Below, piece by piece: positions 19,131 to 29,438 of a DNA stretch of 64,000 nt. The notes beneath the pieces are model-generated. The model saw nothing but the letters and a program-made list of their open reading frames with translations. It had not been told where the DNA came from and ran no database searches. Location: assembly GCA_031285565.1 (NCBI GenBank), contig JAITVY010000079.1, positions 62,001 through 126,000 on the forward strand, read 5' to 3'. The position numbers and the translations under genes are program-made. The first letter of the stretch is position 1. Each line of letters opens with the position of its first letter. This DNA comes from Tannerella sp. (GTDB lineage Bacteria > Bacteroidota > Bacteroidia > Bacteroidales > Tannerellaceae).

Positions 19131-19214
19131 ATATGATGGTATCCGAAAAGTCTATCAAACATAGATATTTTTTGATAAAGATGCAAATATATTTATTCGC
19201 TCTTATGTCTAATG

Positions 19215-19385
19215 CGAATCAGTAGTCTACGAAGTTCAAAGTTTCAAGTTCAAGATTCAAAGTTTAAGTTTAAACGATTTAACAAATCATTCTACTAACT
19301 ACTGGCTACTTACTACTTCTTAAAGTAACTACTTGACTACGAATGAGCGTAGCGTAAAGCAATGGTAACTTCTTTAACTCCAGAT
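19215..19385. repeat. Cluster of short degenerate intergenic repeats
   Basis: It contains GTTCAAAGTTTCAAGTTC units (also near 11890-11915 and 20338-20370) and TACTAACTACTGGCTACTT units related to 15880-15915, followed by an AACTTCTTTAACTCC block shared with 8495-8520. No coding potential. Confidence 0.5.
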
Positions 19386-19402
19386 TGGCATAAATAGCCT
19401 TT

Positions 19403-20326
19403 TCAATCCAGCATTAAATTCATGAATGCTTTTCGTTGGTCATATTGGAACATCGTTAGAGTAAAGATTGTATCGCCCAGATGGCGGATTGCGTTTATAT
19501 CGGCATGAATATCAGCCGACAGATAATGTTGAATCAAGAATTCTTTGTCGATAATACGTGCCATACCATAAGGTTCAGAATTAGCTGGAGTAGGGGGGAT
19601 ACGTACTTTTGCAGACTTTGCCTGGTAAACATCTAAAACGGATTGTATGATGGATGTTTTTGCCTCCGGATGATCATATATAATATCTTTGATGTACAGT
19701 TCATCATTGCTGGTAGGTACAGTTAAAGCTAACCCTGTAATCTTACTGTTTTGTAGTGCAATCCATACATTTCCTCCATCAAGTATACATTCTTTTTGTA
19801 TGGTTTCGAAGTCATAAGCCGAATGAAGAATGGCGCATTCTCTTTGCTGCTGTATCCGGTTATAGTAGTCGTATGCCTGATCAAATAATATTTCTGTTAC
19901 CGCTACAATCCGGATTTTTTCATTCTTTTCATCGGATTGTGTATGTATTTCTTCCGATTTATCAAAGATAGTGGTATATCCGAACTTATGATAATAGTTG
20001 AAAAGCCATTCTGATGCCGGAATCAGGACTGTTAGTATGTATTTTCTCCGTTGCATTTCGTCAATGGCTTCCTGCATTAATTGTTTCATCCAGCCTTTTC
20101 CACGTTCGGATGGTAAGGTACAAACACCACAGATATATCCGGCTGTAACTTTTGCACCCCAGAAAGTCATTTCGTAAGGAACAATCTGAAGAACAGAAAT
20201 GATTTGATTATTTTTCCGGATAGTAAGGGTGTTTTCTTCCTTGTATACCCGGTTGAAAAAGAGTTCAATAAATTCGTCCGAGTCACCGAAAGATTCTTTC
20301 CATAAGTCTATTACTTGTTGTTTCAT
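19403..20326 (-). CDS. GNAT-family N-acetyltransferase
   Basis: The start at 20326 (MKQQVIDLWKESFGD) is preferred to an ATG at 20347 that lies in simple-repeat DNA. The 307-residue protein has an N-terminal GNAT fold with the acetyl-CoA binding motif ERGKGWMKQLMQEA at about 80-95 and the beta-strand region LTVLIPASEWLFNYYHKFGY. The C-terminal half resembles the SCP2-like part of Eis-type acetyltransferases. The substrate is unknown. It is the last gene of the kbl operon direction, 121 nt after the DUF2156 gene, and might be separately expressed. Confidence 0.85.
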   Translation of the reverse strand: MKQQVIDLWKESFGDSDEFIELFFNRVYKEENTLTIRKNNQIISVLQIVPYEMTFWGAKVTAGYICGVCTLPSERGKGWMKQLMQEAIDEMQRRKYILTVLIPASEWLFNYYHKFGYTTIFDKSEEIHTQSDEKNEKIRIVAVTEILFDQAYDYYNRIQQQRECAILHSAYDFETIQKECILDGGNVWIALQNSKITGLALTVPTSNDELYIKDIIYDHPEAKTSIIQSVLDVYQAKSAKVRIPPTPANSEPYGMARIIDKEFLIQHYLSADIHADINAIRHLGDTIFTLTMFQYDQRKAFMNLMLD

Positions 20327-20447
20327 AGTTCGCAGTTTCAAGTTCAATGTTCATAGTTCCAAGTTTATAGTTCAATATTTATACTTTCAGCTGTTTCCAT
20401 ATTCTCTGTCCATTGTTAATTAATAAGTTCTTTTGGGGATTTAGGGT

Positions 20448-21338
20448 TTACCTTTTTATAGCAGTATTCTTTTCCAATAAAATAGCCGGATTATAAGACA
20501 ATTTTGATTGACGGAGTCCGGGAATGCCTAAATCTTCTTCACGATTAATATATTTGTATTGTTCAGGAAGATGCGTAACAAATTCCTGATTTATCAGGCT
20601 GAAAATTCCTTCATATTTTACATCAGCCTTTTCAACATGCACAGCAAATGTTTCCAGATTTACAGGAGATCCATAAGTGAACGCGACAATTTCGTCATTC
20701 ACAATGATAACACCTCCTATCAGATTTAACTCATCGAAATGATTTAGCGCGTAAACCATCGATTGATTTTCATGCCTTAGGTCTTCAATGTCTTCGTCTG
20801 TTTTATTGGCCTGATACCATTTGCACTCCAGTTCCATACATAATGGAATCATTTCGCGGGTAATAGGGCGATAATCGTAATTATATAAGTTTTTAAACTT
20901 ATTGATATGGTTTCGTTTAGGCTGGTACTTTTTTCCTTTAAGGAATTGAAGGTCTTCACGTAAATAAATATAATCAAAGAAATCGCGTTCGGTAATATAT
21001 CGGAAGCCATTTGGATATGTTTCTTCCAATTGTATCTTTGCTTCCGGTGTCACACCTGAAATACAGAGCCTGTGATTATCTGTCTTAGTTTCCTTTTCTA
21101 GTATTTCAATAGCTTGTTTGATATAGCCTTTTCCTACCGGAAGCATATACGATTTATGTCCGTCTAAAAAGAAGCGGATAAATAAAAAATCGTCCTGGAT
21201 AGCATATTCACTATGATAAAAGAATTGCCAGCTGCACATGTTAGCAAAAGCATAATCGCAATTCATGTATCCGCTGGGTAATGTAAATTTTGTAATAAGT
21301 TCTTTATCGTCTATTGTAATAGGTTTGAATGGTAACAT
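20448..21338 (-). CDS. DUF2156-family protein (MprF C-terminal-like)
   Basis: This 296-residue protein resembles the soluble tRNA-dependent aminoacyl-transferase fold found at the C-terminus of lysyl-phosphatidylglycerol synthases (DUF2156). No membrane segments are visible. Family-like blocks include the duplicated GNAT-type core, KKYQPKRNHINKFKN, LECKWYQANK and GIFSLINQEFVTHL with YINREEDLGIPGLRQSK. The function in Bacteroidetes is not established. It lies 12 bp downstream of the SLC13 transporter gene and 121 bp upstream of a second GNAT-fold gene. Confidence 0.8.
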   Translation of the reverse strand: MLPFKPITIDDKELITKFTLPSGYMNCDYAFANMCSWQFFYHSEYAIQDDFLFIRFFLDGHKSYMLPVGKGYIKQAIEILEKETKTDNHRLCISGVTPEAKIQLEETYPNGFRYITERDFFDYIYLREDLQFLKGKKYQPKRNHINKFKNLYNYDYRPITREMIPLCMELECKWYQANKTDEDIEDLRHENQSMVYALNHFDELNLIGGVIIVNDEIVAFTYGSPVNLETFAVHVEKADVKYEGIFSLINQEFVTHLPEQYKYINREEDLGIPGLRQSKLSYNPAILLEKNTAIKR

Positions 21339-21350
21339 ATGAGTGTTTGA

Positions 21351-23210
21351 TTAAAAAGGAAAAATTAGTGGTAACGCGAATACCATAATAATCCCGATGA
21401 TGACCTGCAAAGGCAATCCGACTTTGATATAGTCTGTGAATTTATATTTTCCCGGATTCATTACGAGTGCATTGGGTGGTGTTGAAAACGGGGAAGCAAA
21501 ACACATACTTGCTCCAACGGTAACTGCCATCAGGAATGGATACGGACTAACACCCATTGAGTGAGCTGATTGGAATGCTATGGGTGCGACCAGTACAGCT
21601 GTTGCCGTATTGTTAATAAACATCGTCAATAATGAGGTTGTTAAATATATTCCTGCCAATAACATTGTTGGTCCTAATTCTCCTAATTTAGTAACAAGTG
21701 TTTTGGAAATAAGTTCAGAAGCTCCGGTGGTCTCCAATGCTGCTGACATGGGTAACATTGCCGCAATCAGGATAATACTTTCCCAATTGATTGTTTTATA
21801 AGCTTCTTCGACATTGCGGAAACAGCCTGTAAATACCATCAGGATTGCCGCGATTGTAACAGTTGCAACCGGCGGAATTACATTAATAACCAATGCTATA
21901 ATCATTAGAATCATAATTACAGCAGCCACGGGCGCTTTGTAATCGAGTGTGACTTTGGATGCTTCTTCCATAGGTTGCCCTACAACTACCCATTCTTCTG
22001 TTTCCTGGCTTAATAAGTTGATATGTTCCCATGTACCCTGTACAAGTAGCACATCGCCGTCATGAAGCCTTATATCTTTGATATCATTTAAAATATATTT
22101 TCCTTTTCGTTGAATACCCAGGATGTTTACCGAATAGTTTTTTCTGAAATTAGATTCTTTGATGGTTTTATTGATTAGTTGGGATTCGCTACGAAGTAGT
22201 ATTTCTGCAATACCGATTTTTCTCTCGCTTAGTTTTTCAGAAGATGATTCACCACCATATTCTGTAACTTCTGCTTCCGTTATTTCGAGCTTGTTTTCTT
22301 TGGCAAATTCTTCAACGTCTTCGAATGCTCCGAATACATATAGGATGTCATCTGCTTTGATTTCCATATTGGGACCCGCCATATTCTGGTCAACCGTTTT
22401 CATAAAACGACTTGTCCTTGAAGATGAAGATCTTCTGACTTCAAGTATATTCAGATTATATTTTTGTGTGGAATTTAGATCTCTTACTTTTTGATTTGCA
22501 ATTAAGGAATCACTTTGTACATGAAGACGGTATAAATTATCAAAGAGTTGGTATTTTTTTACCAGTTCTTTGGAGGATTGGGTATTTTTTGATTTCTTTT
22601 TGACTTCTCCTCTTTTGGAAAGGAATATTTTGCTGAGAGGCAACAAGACAATAATACCTATGGCTATACAGATTAATCCAACAGGAGTAAAAGAAAAGAA
22701 TCCGATATCATTATATCCATGTTTTGCTAATTCTTCTGCAATCACAAGGTTTGGCGGTGTCCCGATAAGGGTCATCATACCTCCCATACTGCTGGCAAAG
22801 GCAAGTGGCATCAGATAGCGGCTTGGATTTACATTGGCTGCGACTGCTGTACTGACTACAATGGGTAGCATTAATGCTACTGTTCCGGTATTGCTGACGA
22901 AAGCGCCGATAAATGCAGTTGCCAACATGATCAGGATGAACAGTTTGGTTTCGTTGTTTCCTGCCAGTAGTGTAATTTTACTTCCGATAATTTTGGCTAA
23001 GCCGGTTTTGAAAATAGCTCCTCCAACTATGAATAATCCGGCCATCATGATGACAACCGAGTTTGAGAAACCGGATAATGCTTGTTCCGGAGTAATGATA
23101 TTGAGGACCATTAATGCCAGCATTGAACATAGCGCAATGATATCCGAACGTATTTTACCATGCACAAAGAGGATTGCTGTAATTAATAAAATTACAAATG
23201 TGATAACCAT
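21351..23210 (-). CDS. SLC13/DASS-type anion permease with central TrkA-C domains
   Basis: This 619-residue inner-membrane protein has about 11 hydrophobic segments split by a soluble middle. The transport motifs typical of the DASS family are duplicated: FVSNTGTVALMLP with SSMGGMMTLIGTPPNLVIAE in the first half, and FINNTATAVLVAPIAF with CFASPFSTPPNALVMNPGKY in the second. Two TrkA-C (RCK_C) regulatory domains lie at about 240-400 (IGIAEILLRSESQLINKTI, LHDGDVLLVQGTW). Such proteins move sulfate or dicarboxylates with sodium or protons; the exact anion cannot be read from the sequence. It sits in a tight operon with the PHP phosphatase gene (19 bp) and the DUF2156 gene (12 bp). Confidence 0.92.
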   Translation of the reverse strand: MVITFVILLITAILFVHGKIRSDIIALCSMLALMVLNIITPEQALSGFSNSVVIMMAGLFIVGGAIFKTGLAKIIGSKITLLAGNNETKLFILIMLATAFIGAFVSNTGTVALMLPIVVSTAVAANVNPSRYLMPLAFASSMGGMMTLIGTPPNLVIAEELAKHGYNDIGFFSFTPVGLICIAIGIIVLLPLSKIFLSKRGEVKKKSKNTQSSKELVKKYQLFDNLYRLHVQSDSLIANQKVRDLNSTQKYNLNILEVRRSSSSRTSRFMKTVDQNMAGPNMEIKADDILYVFGAFEDVEEFAKENKLEITEAEVTEYGGESSSEKLSERKIGIAEILLRSESQLINKTIKESNFRKNYSVNILGIQRKGKYILNDIKDIRLHDGDVLLVQGTWEHINLLSQETEEWVVVGQPMEEASKVTLDYKAPVAAVIMILMIIALVINVIPPVATVTIAAILMVFTGCFRNVEEAYKTINWESIILIAAMLPMSAALETTGASELISKTLVTKLGELGPTMLLAGIYLTTSLLTMFINNTATAVLVAPIAFQSAHSMGVSPYPFLMAVTVGASMCFASPFSTPPNALVMNPGKYKFTDYIKVGLPLQVIIGIIMVFALPLIFPF

Positions 23211-23229
23211 ATTATGAATTTAAAATGTT

Positions 23230-24078
23230 TTACTTAATTTCAATATCTTCCCATTTTCCGGCTACCAGTTCGCGTGTTGTTTGGTAGCCTGTCGCTTTCA
23301 ATAGTTTTAGCACATCCGTTCGCCCGGCATTGATAAGGTCAGGGAAATGGCTGTCTGTATTTACCATTACCGGAATGCGGTGTTTGTACAACAAACTAAA
23401 CAAGTCTGTATGAGGAAAGGTTTGTTGTTTCCGCAAATAATTTTTTGTATTAATTTCTACAATCAATTCTTTTTCCGCAATCAGATCAATGAATGTTTCT
23501 ACCAATTTATGGTACCAATCTGCTTTAATGTCAAAATCAGCATGCCTGCCGGCATTCATATAGATTTTATCCATATGCCCAACAATATCAAAACCTCCCA
23601 GTTCGACCATTCGCATAGAGGAATGATAAAAGCTTTGCACTGCCGATCGGATACTTCCCTGATAACGCTCTTCAACGGCTATAAGAAACTCATCGGTTGA
23701 ACCATCGATACATGTCATATTTTCTTCCAGCAGGGGGGCTTTCCATGGCATAAAATGCACCGAACTGATCCGGAAATCTAAGGGTAGGTCCTGAAAATAT
23801 GGAATTGAAGCGTTATATGTATCATCCAGATAATCAATTTCCAGTCCTGTATAAATTTCAATCCGGTCTTTATACTTTTCTTTCAAACGATTAATCTCAT
23901 TCAGATATTCAGGCATATCCGTTATTGACATGTTCCAGAATGTCTCGAATGGTAACGGGCTATGTGACGAAAATCCGTAAGCTCGAAAATTTTGCGAGAG
24001 GGCAAATTTAACATAGTCCTCCGGATGACTTCGCCCATCGCAAAAAGTACAATGACTATGAAAATTGCTGGGCTGCAT
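23230..24078 (-). CDS. PHP-domain histidinol-phosphatase (HisJ-like)
   Basis: The N-terminus has the PHP metal motif NFHSHCTFCDG, followed by GFSSHSPLP, YTGLEIDYL, ISSVHFMPW, VGHMDKI and VNTDSHFPD. These give the histidine/aspartate ligands of a trinuclear metal site. At 282 residues it matches HisJ-type L-histidinol phosphatases (histidine biosynthesis, cytoplasm). No other his gene is nearby; it lies between kbl and an SLC13 transporter gene with 19-bp gaps on both sides, so a different phosphoester substrate is possible. Confidence 0.85.
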   Translation of the reverse strand: MQPSNFHSHCTFCDGRSHPEDYVKFALSQNFRAYGFSSHSPLPFETFWNMSITDMPEYLNEINRLKEKYKDRIEIYTGLEIDYLDDTYNASIPYFQDLPLDFRISSVHFMPWKAPLLEENMTCIDGSTDEFLIAVEERYQGSIRSAVQSFYHSSMRMVELGGFDIVGHMDKIYMNAGRHADFDIKADWYHKLVETFIDLIAEKELIVEINTKNYLRKQQTFPHTDLFSLLYKHRIPVMVNTDSHFPDLINAGRTDVLKLLKATGYQTTRELVAGKWEDIEIK

Positions 24079-24097
24079 AAACTTTAATTCAAATTTA

Positions 24098-25288
24098 TTA
24101 TTTTATTACTTCCAGTTGTTTTCCGACTTTAATGAATGCTTCAATTGCTTTATCCAAATGAGCCTTTTCGTGTCCGGCTGATAGTTGCACCCGGATACGA
24201 GCCTGTCCTTTCGGAACTACCGGATAGTAAAATCCTGTCACATAAATGCCTTCTTCCTGCATATGCTGTGCAAATACCTGCGATAGTTTGGCATCGTATA
24301 GCATTACTGCACAGATAGCCGATTGAGTGGGTTTAATGTCAAATCCTGCAGCCATCATTTTATCCCGGAAGTATGTAACATTATTCATTAATTTCGTATG
24401 CAGATCATCACTTTCTTTCAGTATTTTGAATACTTCCATACTTGCGCCCACAATAGAAGGTGCCAATGAATTGGAGAATAAATACGGACGTGAACGTTGA
24501 CGAAGCATATCAATAATTTCTTTTCGTCCGGTTGTGAAACCTCCTAATGCACCCCCGAATGATTTCCCCAGTGTCCCGGTAAAAATATCAATCTTTCCGT
24601 ATGCATTATATAATTCGGCAACTCCATGTCCTGTCGCTCCAACTACTCCTGCCGAGTGTGACTCGTCTACCATTACAAGTGCATCGTATTTTTCAGCTAA
24701 TGCACAGATCTGATCCATTGGAGCGACATTACCATCCATTGAAAATACACCATCGGTTGCAATAACCCGGTAGCGTTGTGCCTGTGCTTCTTTCAGGCAA
24801 TTTTCAAGTTCTGCCATGTCGGCATTTGCATAGCGATAACGTTTTGCCTTACAGAGGCGTACACCGTCAATAATGGATGCATGATTTAATGAGTCGGAAA
24901 TAATAGCGTCTTCTTCCGTAAAAAGAGGTTCGAATAAACCTCCGTTTGCATCGAAACATGCAGCATATAAAATCGTATCTTCCGTTTTGAAATAATCTGA
25001 AATGGCAGCTTCGAGTTCTTTGTGTATATCTTGTGTTCCACAAATAAAGCGGACAGACGACATGCCATACCCACGTGAATCCATTATTTTTTTTGACGCT
25101 TCAATTACACGTGGATGGTTTGATAAGCCCAGGTAGTTATTTGCACAAAAATTCAAAACTTCTTCGCCATCATTAACACAAATGTCTGCTTTCTGGGCAG
25201 TTTTTATAATACGTTCTTTTTTGTATAGCCCGGCAGCCTCAATGTCGGCTAATTCATTCGTTAAATGTTGCTGGAATTTGTCGTACAT
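24098..25288 (-). CDS. kbl: 2-amino-3-ketobutyrate CoA ligase (glycine C-acetyltransferase)
   Basis: Kbl splits 2-amino-3-ketobutyrate with CoA into glycine and acetyl-CoA, the second step of threonine breakdown. The 396 residues match the family length. Markers are the substrate loop FCANNYLGLSNHP, the aldehyde-stacking histidine in SLNHASIIDG, VDESHSAGVVG and the PLP lysine in GTLGKSFGG (Lys242). It is the first gene of a minus-strand operon, with a -7 element (TACCTTTG, 25320-25327) 32 nt upstream. The threonine dehydrogenase that makes its substrate is not in the window. Confidence 0.96.
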   Translation of the reverse strand: MYDKFQQHLTNELADIEAAGLYKKERIIKTAQKADICVNDGEEVLNFCANNYLGLSNHPRVIEASKKIMDSRGYGMSSVRFICGTQDIHKELEAAISDYFKTEDTILYAACFDANGGLFEPLFTEEDAIISDSLNHASIIDGVRLCKAKRYRYANADMAELENCLKEAQAQRYRVIATDGVFSMDGNVAPMDQICALAEKYDALVMVDESHSAGVVGATGHGVAELYNAYGKIDIFTGTLGKSFGGALGGFTTGRKEIIDMLRQRSRPYLFSNSLAPSIVGASMEVFKILKESDDLHTKLMNNVTYFRDKMMAAGFDIKPTQSAICAVMLYDAKLSQVFAQHMQEEGIYVTGFYYPVVPKGQARIRVQLSAGHEKAHLDKAIEAFIKVGKQLEVIK

Positions 25289-25597
25289 GATAATTATATT
25301 TTAGTTGTTTTTTCTGATACAAAGGTATTATTTTTGTTTGTAAAAGTATAGGGATGGGCAAAAGTTTTAATGATTTCATATCTTTAATGAAGATTATAAT
25401 TAATTCATATCAAAACGTTTATTAATATGAGTTTAGTTGCTATTTTTGTCCGTCGGAGATAATGTAAAAGTTATTCCTTTTGTTTTCAGAAAGATTGTAT
25501 CTCTTTTGCATTTGTTTTCAAACAAATACCCCTTCCTTTTCGTTGTATAAGCGGGAAGTTTGCAAAAACGTATGACAAAAATTTAAATTGATTAGTT
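25289..25597. promoter_or_regulatory. Divergent promoter region of kbl and the YhcH-family gene
   Basis: The minus strand has TACCTTTG at 25320-25327 serving kbl. For the plus-strand gene no perfect TAnnTTTG was found. The region is AT-rich with no repeat element or ORF. Confidence 0.45.
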
Positions 25598-26047
25598 ATG
25601 ATAGTAGATTCATTACAGAATTCAGAGCGTATAGAGTGTATACATCCGTTATTTAAGAAAGCGTTTGATTATGTGAAAACGACAGATTTCAGTCAGGTAG
25701 CAGATGGTAAAGTAGAAACTGATGATCCCCGTTTATTTTTTTCCATCGTAAATCTTCGTGGAAAAGATCCACAGGATGCAACGCTCGAAACACATCAAAA
25801 ATATATTGATATACAGTTTCCGATAGTAGGTGTTGAGAGTATAGGATGGAAAGCCGGGGAGGAATTGATGATTATATCCGAGGTCTATAATGAAGAAAAG
25901 GATGTTACTTTTTATCATGATTTTCCTACGACATATACGAAATTGTATCCGGGGCAATTTGCTATTTATTTTCCGGAAGATGCACATGCTCCGGGAATCG
26001 GGCAGGGAGATATCCGGAAAGTAATCGCTAAAGTTGCTGTTGAATAA
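25598..26047 (+). CDS. YhcH/YjgK/YiaL-family cupin protein
   Basis: A 149-residue single-domain cupin of the YhcH/YjgK/YiaL group (also called DUF386). Family signatures are LETHQKYIDIQF, VGVESIGW, FYHDFPTTYTKLYPGQFAIYFPEDAHAPGIG and the final KVIAKV. Histidine and glutamate side chains in THQKYIDIQ and FPEDAHAP probably bind a metal. Relatives are associated with sialic acid and other sugar catabolism, some as anomer-handling enzymes. It converges on the L-fucose transporter gene with a shared terminator between them, so a role in sugar handling is likely but unproven. Confidence 0.88.
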   Translation: MIVDSLQNSERIECIHPLFKKAFDYVKTTDFSQVADGKVETDDPRLFFSIVNLRGKDPQDATLETHQKYIDIQFPIVGVESIGWKAGEELMIISEVYNEEKDVTFYHDFPTTYTKLYPGQFAIYFPEDAHAPGIGQGDIRKVIAKVAVE

Positions 26048-26087
26048 ATTGTTTTGATAAGTTTTACCATATAGTTTGATAAAGAAC

Positions 26088-26119
26088 GAGACCTGATCTT
26101 TTAAGAAGGATCAGGTCTC
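26088..26119. terminator. Bidirectional terminator between the YhcH gene and fucP
   Basis: A perfect 11-bp stem GAGACCTGATC / GATCAGGTCTC with a 10-nt loop lies between two convergent genes. T-tracts beside it are weak in both directions. Confidence 0.65.
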
Positions 26120-26146
26120 ATCAGTTTAATGTGTGTAAATATAAAA

Positions 26147-27451
26147 CTATTCTTTTATAATCTTGTACATTCGGAATCCGTAAATCGTTATAACAACAAA
26201 ACAAATGAACGGCAAAATGAATGATATATTAACTGCAGGAAAACCACCGATTTCTTTCATGTCAATAATGGATGCCTGTAATGGCGGAAGAACCGAACCT
26301 CCTAAAATAGACATGATTAGTCCGGCTGCTCCAAATTTGGCATCTTCTCCCAAACCTTTTAATGCAATACCATAAATTGTAGGGAACATTAACGACATAC
26401 ATGCAGAGACGCCAACAAGACAATATAAGCCAATCACATTTGTAAATCCGATTACTCCCAATACCAGGCATCCTCCTGCTATTGCCAGAATCATCAATAG
26501 TTTGCCCGGATTTAAAAACTTCAATAAAAATGTGCATATAAAACGACTACAACAGAATATAATCATTGCCACAATATTATACTGCTGACTTAATACTTCC
26601 GCATCCTGTTCCGCCATTCCCTGTTGCATAAATATCCGTGTGCCATATTGAATGATGAATGTCCAGCACATAATCTGTACACCTACATAGAAAAACTGTG
26701 CAAGGACTCCTTCCCGGTAATGCTTTAATGAAAATATGCGTTTTAGTGTCGGGATAAAATCAATACTATGTGATTTATCTGCATTTTTTGGCATATTTGC
26801 AAAAAGTATTAATAGAAACATGACTACAATAATGAGTCCTATTATGAGATATGGATTTATCAAAATGCTCAGGTCTGATTGCTTAAGAGCTTCAAACTGT
26901 ACATCGTCAAGATTAGCCCGTTGAGCCGAATCCATAGGGTCTAACTTTGATTGAATAAACTTCATCGCAACAAACATCCCTAATAAAGAGCCAATAGGGT
27001 TAAACGATTGCGCGAAATTGAGACGCTGTGTCGAAGTTTCTTCCGGACCCATTGACAGGATATAAGGGTTCGCACTTGTCTCAAGGAATGACAAACCGCA
27101 GGTAAGAATAAAATATGCTAAGAGGAACGGATAATAGTCTCCCATCATTTTAGCGGGGAAAAATAAAAAAGCACCAATTGCATATAATCCTAATCCCATT
27201 AGAATACCTGCTTTATACGAATACTTGCGAATAAATATTGCCGCAGGAAAAGCCATTGCAAAATAACCGCCATAGAACGCGACCTGAACTAGCGCCCCTT
27301 CCGTAACACTCATTCTGAATATTTTGGAAAAAGCTTTCACCATGGGATTAGTGATATCATTTGCAAATCCCCATAAGGCAAAGCAAAATGTGATCAGTAT
27401 AAATGGAATAATCAGTGCTTTAGGTATTACCTTTAATTTTTGTTCTTTCAT
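26147..27451 (-). CDS. fucP: L-fucose:proton symporter
   Basis: A 434-residue major-facilitator protein with 12 hydrophobic segments. FucP-family marks are the N-terminal ITFCFALWGFANDITNPMV, FYGGYFAMAFPAA, ETSANPYILSMGP and FAQSFNPIGSLLG. The acidic residue in ITNPMV context and the asparagine-rich motifs fit proton-coupled fucose uptake. It is downstream of fucI in the same orientation, separated by 199 bp that contain a leader element (E3) ending 11 nt before the start. No fuculokinase or fuculose-phosphate aldolase gene is in the window. Confidence 0.94.
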   Translation of the reverse strand: MKEQKLKVIPKALIIPFILITFCFALWGFANDITNPMVKAFSKIFRMSVTEGALVQVAFYGGYFAMAFPAAIFIRKYSYKAGILMGLGLYAIGAFLFFPAKMMGDYYPFLLAYFILTCGLSFLETSANPYILSMGPEETSTQRLNFAQSFNPIGSLLGMFVAMKFIQSKLDPMDSAQRANLDDVQFEALKQSDLSILINPYLIIGLIIVVMFLLILFANMPKNADKSHSIDFIPTLKRIFSLKHYREGVLAQFFYVGVQIMCWTFIIQYGTRIFMQQGMAEQDAEVLSQQYNIVAMIIFCCSRFICTFLLKFLNPGKLLMILAIAGGCLVLGVIGFTNVIGLYCLVGVSACMSLMFPTIYGIALKGLGEDAKFGAAGLIMSILGGSVLPPLQASIIDMKEIGGFPAVNISFILPFICFVVITIYGFRMYKIIKE

Positions 27452-27462
27452 ACGATATTTTA

Positions 27463-27574
27463 TTTTTTTTACTCTAAGGTTGCATGGAACGAGTCTGCCA
27501 AGTGATTAACGGTTAGCGATAAGCGGTTAATTAATCATTAACAATTAACCACTAATATACATGTTTCGTTTCAT
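27463..27574 (-). repeat. Leader element E3 upstream of fucP
   Basis: On the minus strand it begins ATGAAACGAAACATG and ends CGTTCCATGCAACCTTAGAG plus an A-rich run before the fucP start. The middle (GTGGTTAATTGTTAATGATT and related units) is shared with E4 but not with E1 or E5. Confidence 0.85.
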
Positions 27575-27650
27575 GGTATTATTATGTGAAAAAATATTGT
27601 GACAAAAGTATTTATATTTTACTTCTGTCACAACATTACTTTAAAAAACT

Positions 27651-29438
27651 TTATTTATAAAGTGGTCCGTATGTCTGACACGCGCGATAATCCGCACCTT
27701 CTTTGTCCATGCCGAACGCATTCCATGCAGCAGGGCGGAAAATGTTTTTTTCATCCACATTGTGCATGCAAACAGGTATACGCAACATGGATGCCAGTGT
27801 GATCAGGTCGGCACCGATATGACCATAGCTGATTGAACCGTGATTAGCTCCCCAATTATTCATTACAGAGTATACATCTTTGAAAGCATCCGTATTATTT
27901 AACCTGGGGGCAAACCATGTGGTAGGCCAACCTTTGTCGGTTCTGTCGTCCAATATTTTATGCGAAGCAGGGTCGAGTTCGACAGTCCACCCTTCGGCAA
28001 GTTGGAGTACAGGTCCCAGCCCTTTAACCAAATTCAAGCGTACCATCGTACATGGCATATTTTGACGGGTCAGGAATTTAGAGGAAAAACCGCCTCCCCT
28101 AAAATATTCGCGATTGGCAGGAACCCAACAGGTTGCATCCAGGCATGCCTGGGCTTCATCTTTAGTTATATCCCAGAATGGTTTCATAGCCGGATTGCCA
28201 TCTTTATCTGTCTGACGTGCAGATCCGTCTAATGATGCTGCTCCCGAATTAATAAGGTGGATAATACCGCTTGCAGCTTTTCCCTCCAGCTTTTTACCAG
28301 TGACTCTTTCTACCGATTCCGGACTCCAATATGTGCGGACATCAGCAAAAATCTGAGCTGTATTGGTTAATAAATAACCTAAAAGCATGGCTGTTCCGTT
28401 TAGTGCATCATTTTCGGTAGCCAACACGAATGGCTGCCGTACTCCAGTCCAGTCAAAAGATGAATTCATGATCGCTTCGGTAAAGTCACCATTCGGATAA
28501 AAGTCTGTCCATTGACGTTGTCCCTGGAATCCTCCGGCAATGGCATTGTGTCCCAATGATTCTTCACCGAATCCCATTTCTTTCAATTTTGGGTTACCGA
28601 TCATCAGATCACGGACAATTAAAGTCATTTTAACAACAAATTCCCAATCAGCATCTTTGCCGGCACGGTCTTTCTGTAAATCAGCACGGTTGCATATGTC
28701 TTCATGTTCTTTGCAATTTGCTTTTGCCCAAGCCAAAGCTTTTTCGTATTCTTCTTTATCATAGATTCCGAGTGTCATACGGCGGATAATTTCCACTTCG
28801 TCAATGCCTTCACAACGCATTCCCAGATATTCTTCAAAGAAATCCGTATTAACAATAGATCCTGCAATACCCATACATACGGCACCTATTGACAGGTATG
28901 ATTTGCCACGCATGGTTGCGACGGTTAATGCAGCCCGTGTAAAACGAAGTAATTTTTCTTCAACATCGGCAGGCATGGATGTATCGCCCATATCTTGTAC
29001 ATCATGACCATAGATACCAAAGGCCGGCAATCCTTTTTGTGCATGTGCAGCTAAAACTGCAGCCAGGTATACTGCACCCGGACGTTCGGTGCCGTTGAAT
29101 CCCCAAACAGCTTTAATTGTATGCGGATCCATATCCATTGTTTCACTACCATAACACCAGCATGGGGTTACAGTAATCGTTATTCCTACATTCTCTTTTT
29201 TGAATTGTTCGGCGCAGGCTGCACTTTCGGCCACACGACCAATGGTTGTGTCTGAAATAATGCATTGTACCGGGCTGCCATCAGGATATTTCAACGTAGA
29301 AGAAAGAAGGGAAACAACGCTTTTAGCCATATTCATTGTTTGTTCTTCGAGTGATTCACGTACACCACCCATACGACCATCGATGGTCGGGCGAATTCCT
29401 ATCTTAGGCCATTCGCCTTGTAATCTGTTTGTTTTCAT
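27651..29438 (-). CDS. fucI: L-fucose isomerase
   Basis: FucI converts L-fucose to L-fuculose in the cytoplasm and needs Mn2+. The 595 residues match the family. The metal ligands known in Escherichia coli (Glu337, Asp361, His528) align with Glu342 in [10 protein letters not shown], Asp366 in IFADVRTYW and His533 in [12 protein letters not shown], all with a constant offset of five. The start at 29438 follows leader element E4. It is divergent from an AraC-type regulator gene (317-bp gap) and precedes fucP. Together with the GH29 fucosidase at 49.6 kb this indicates use of fucose from host or plant glycans. Confidence 0.97.
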   Translation of the reverse strand: MKTNRLQGEWPKIGIRPTIDGRMGGVRESLEEQTMNMAKSVVSLLSSTLKYPDGSPVQCIISDTTIGRVAESAACAEQFKKENVGITITVTPCWCYGSETMDMDPHTIKAVWGFNGTERPGAVYLAAVLAAHAQKGLPAFGIYGHDVQDMGDTSMPADVEEKLLRFTRAALTVATMRGKSYLSIGAVCMGIAGSIVNTDFFEEYLGMRCEGIDEVEIIRRMTLGIYDKEEYEKALAWAKANCKEHEDICNRADLQKDRAGKDADWEFVVKMTLIVRDLMIGNPKLKEMGFGEESLGHNAIAGGFQGQRQWTDFYPNGDFTEAIMNSSFDWTGVRQPFVLATENDALNGTAMLLGYLLTNTAQIFADVRTYWSPESVERVTGKKLEGKAASGIIHLINSGAASLDGSARQTDKDGNPAMKPFWDITKDEAQACLDATCWVPANREYFRGGGFSSKFLTRQNMPCTMVRLNLVKGLGPVLQLAEGWTVELDPASHKILDDRTDKGWPTTWFAPRLNNTDAFKDVYSVMNNWGANHGSISYGHIGADLITLASMLRIPVCMHNVDEKNIFRPAAWNAFGMDKEGADYRACQTYGPLYK

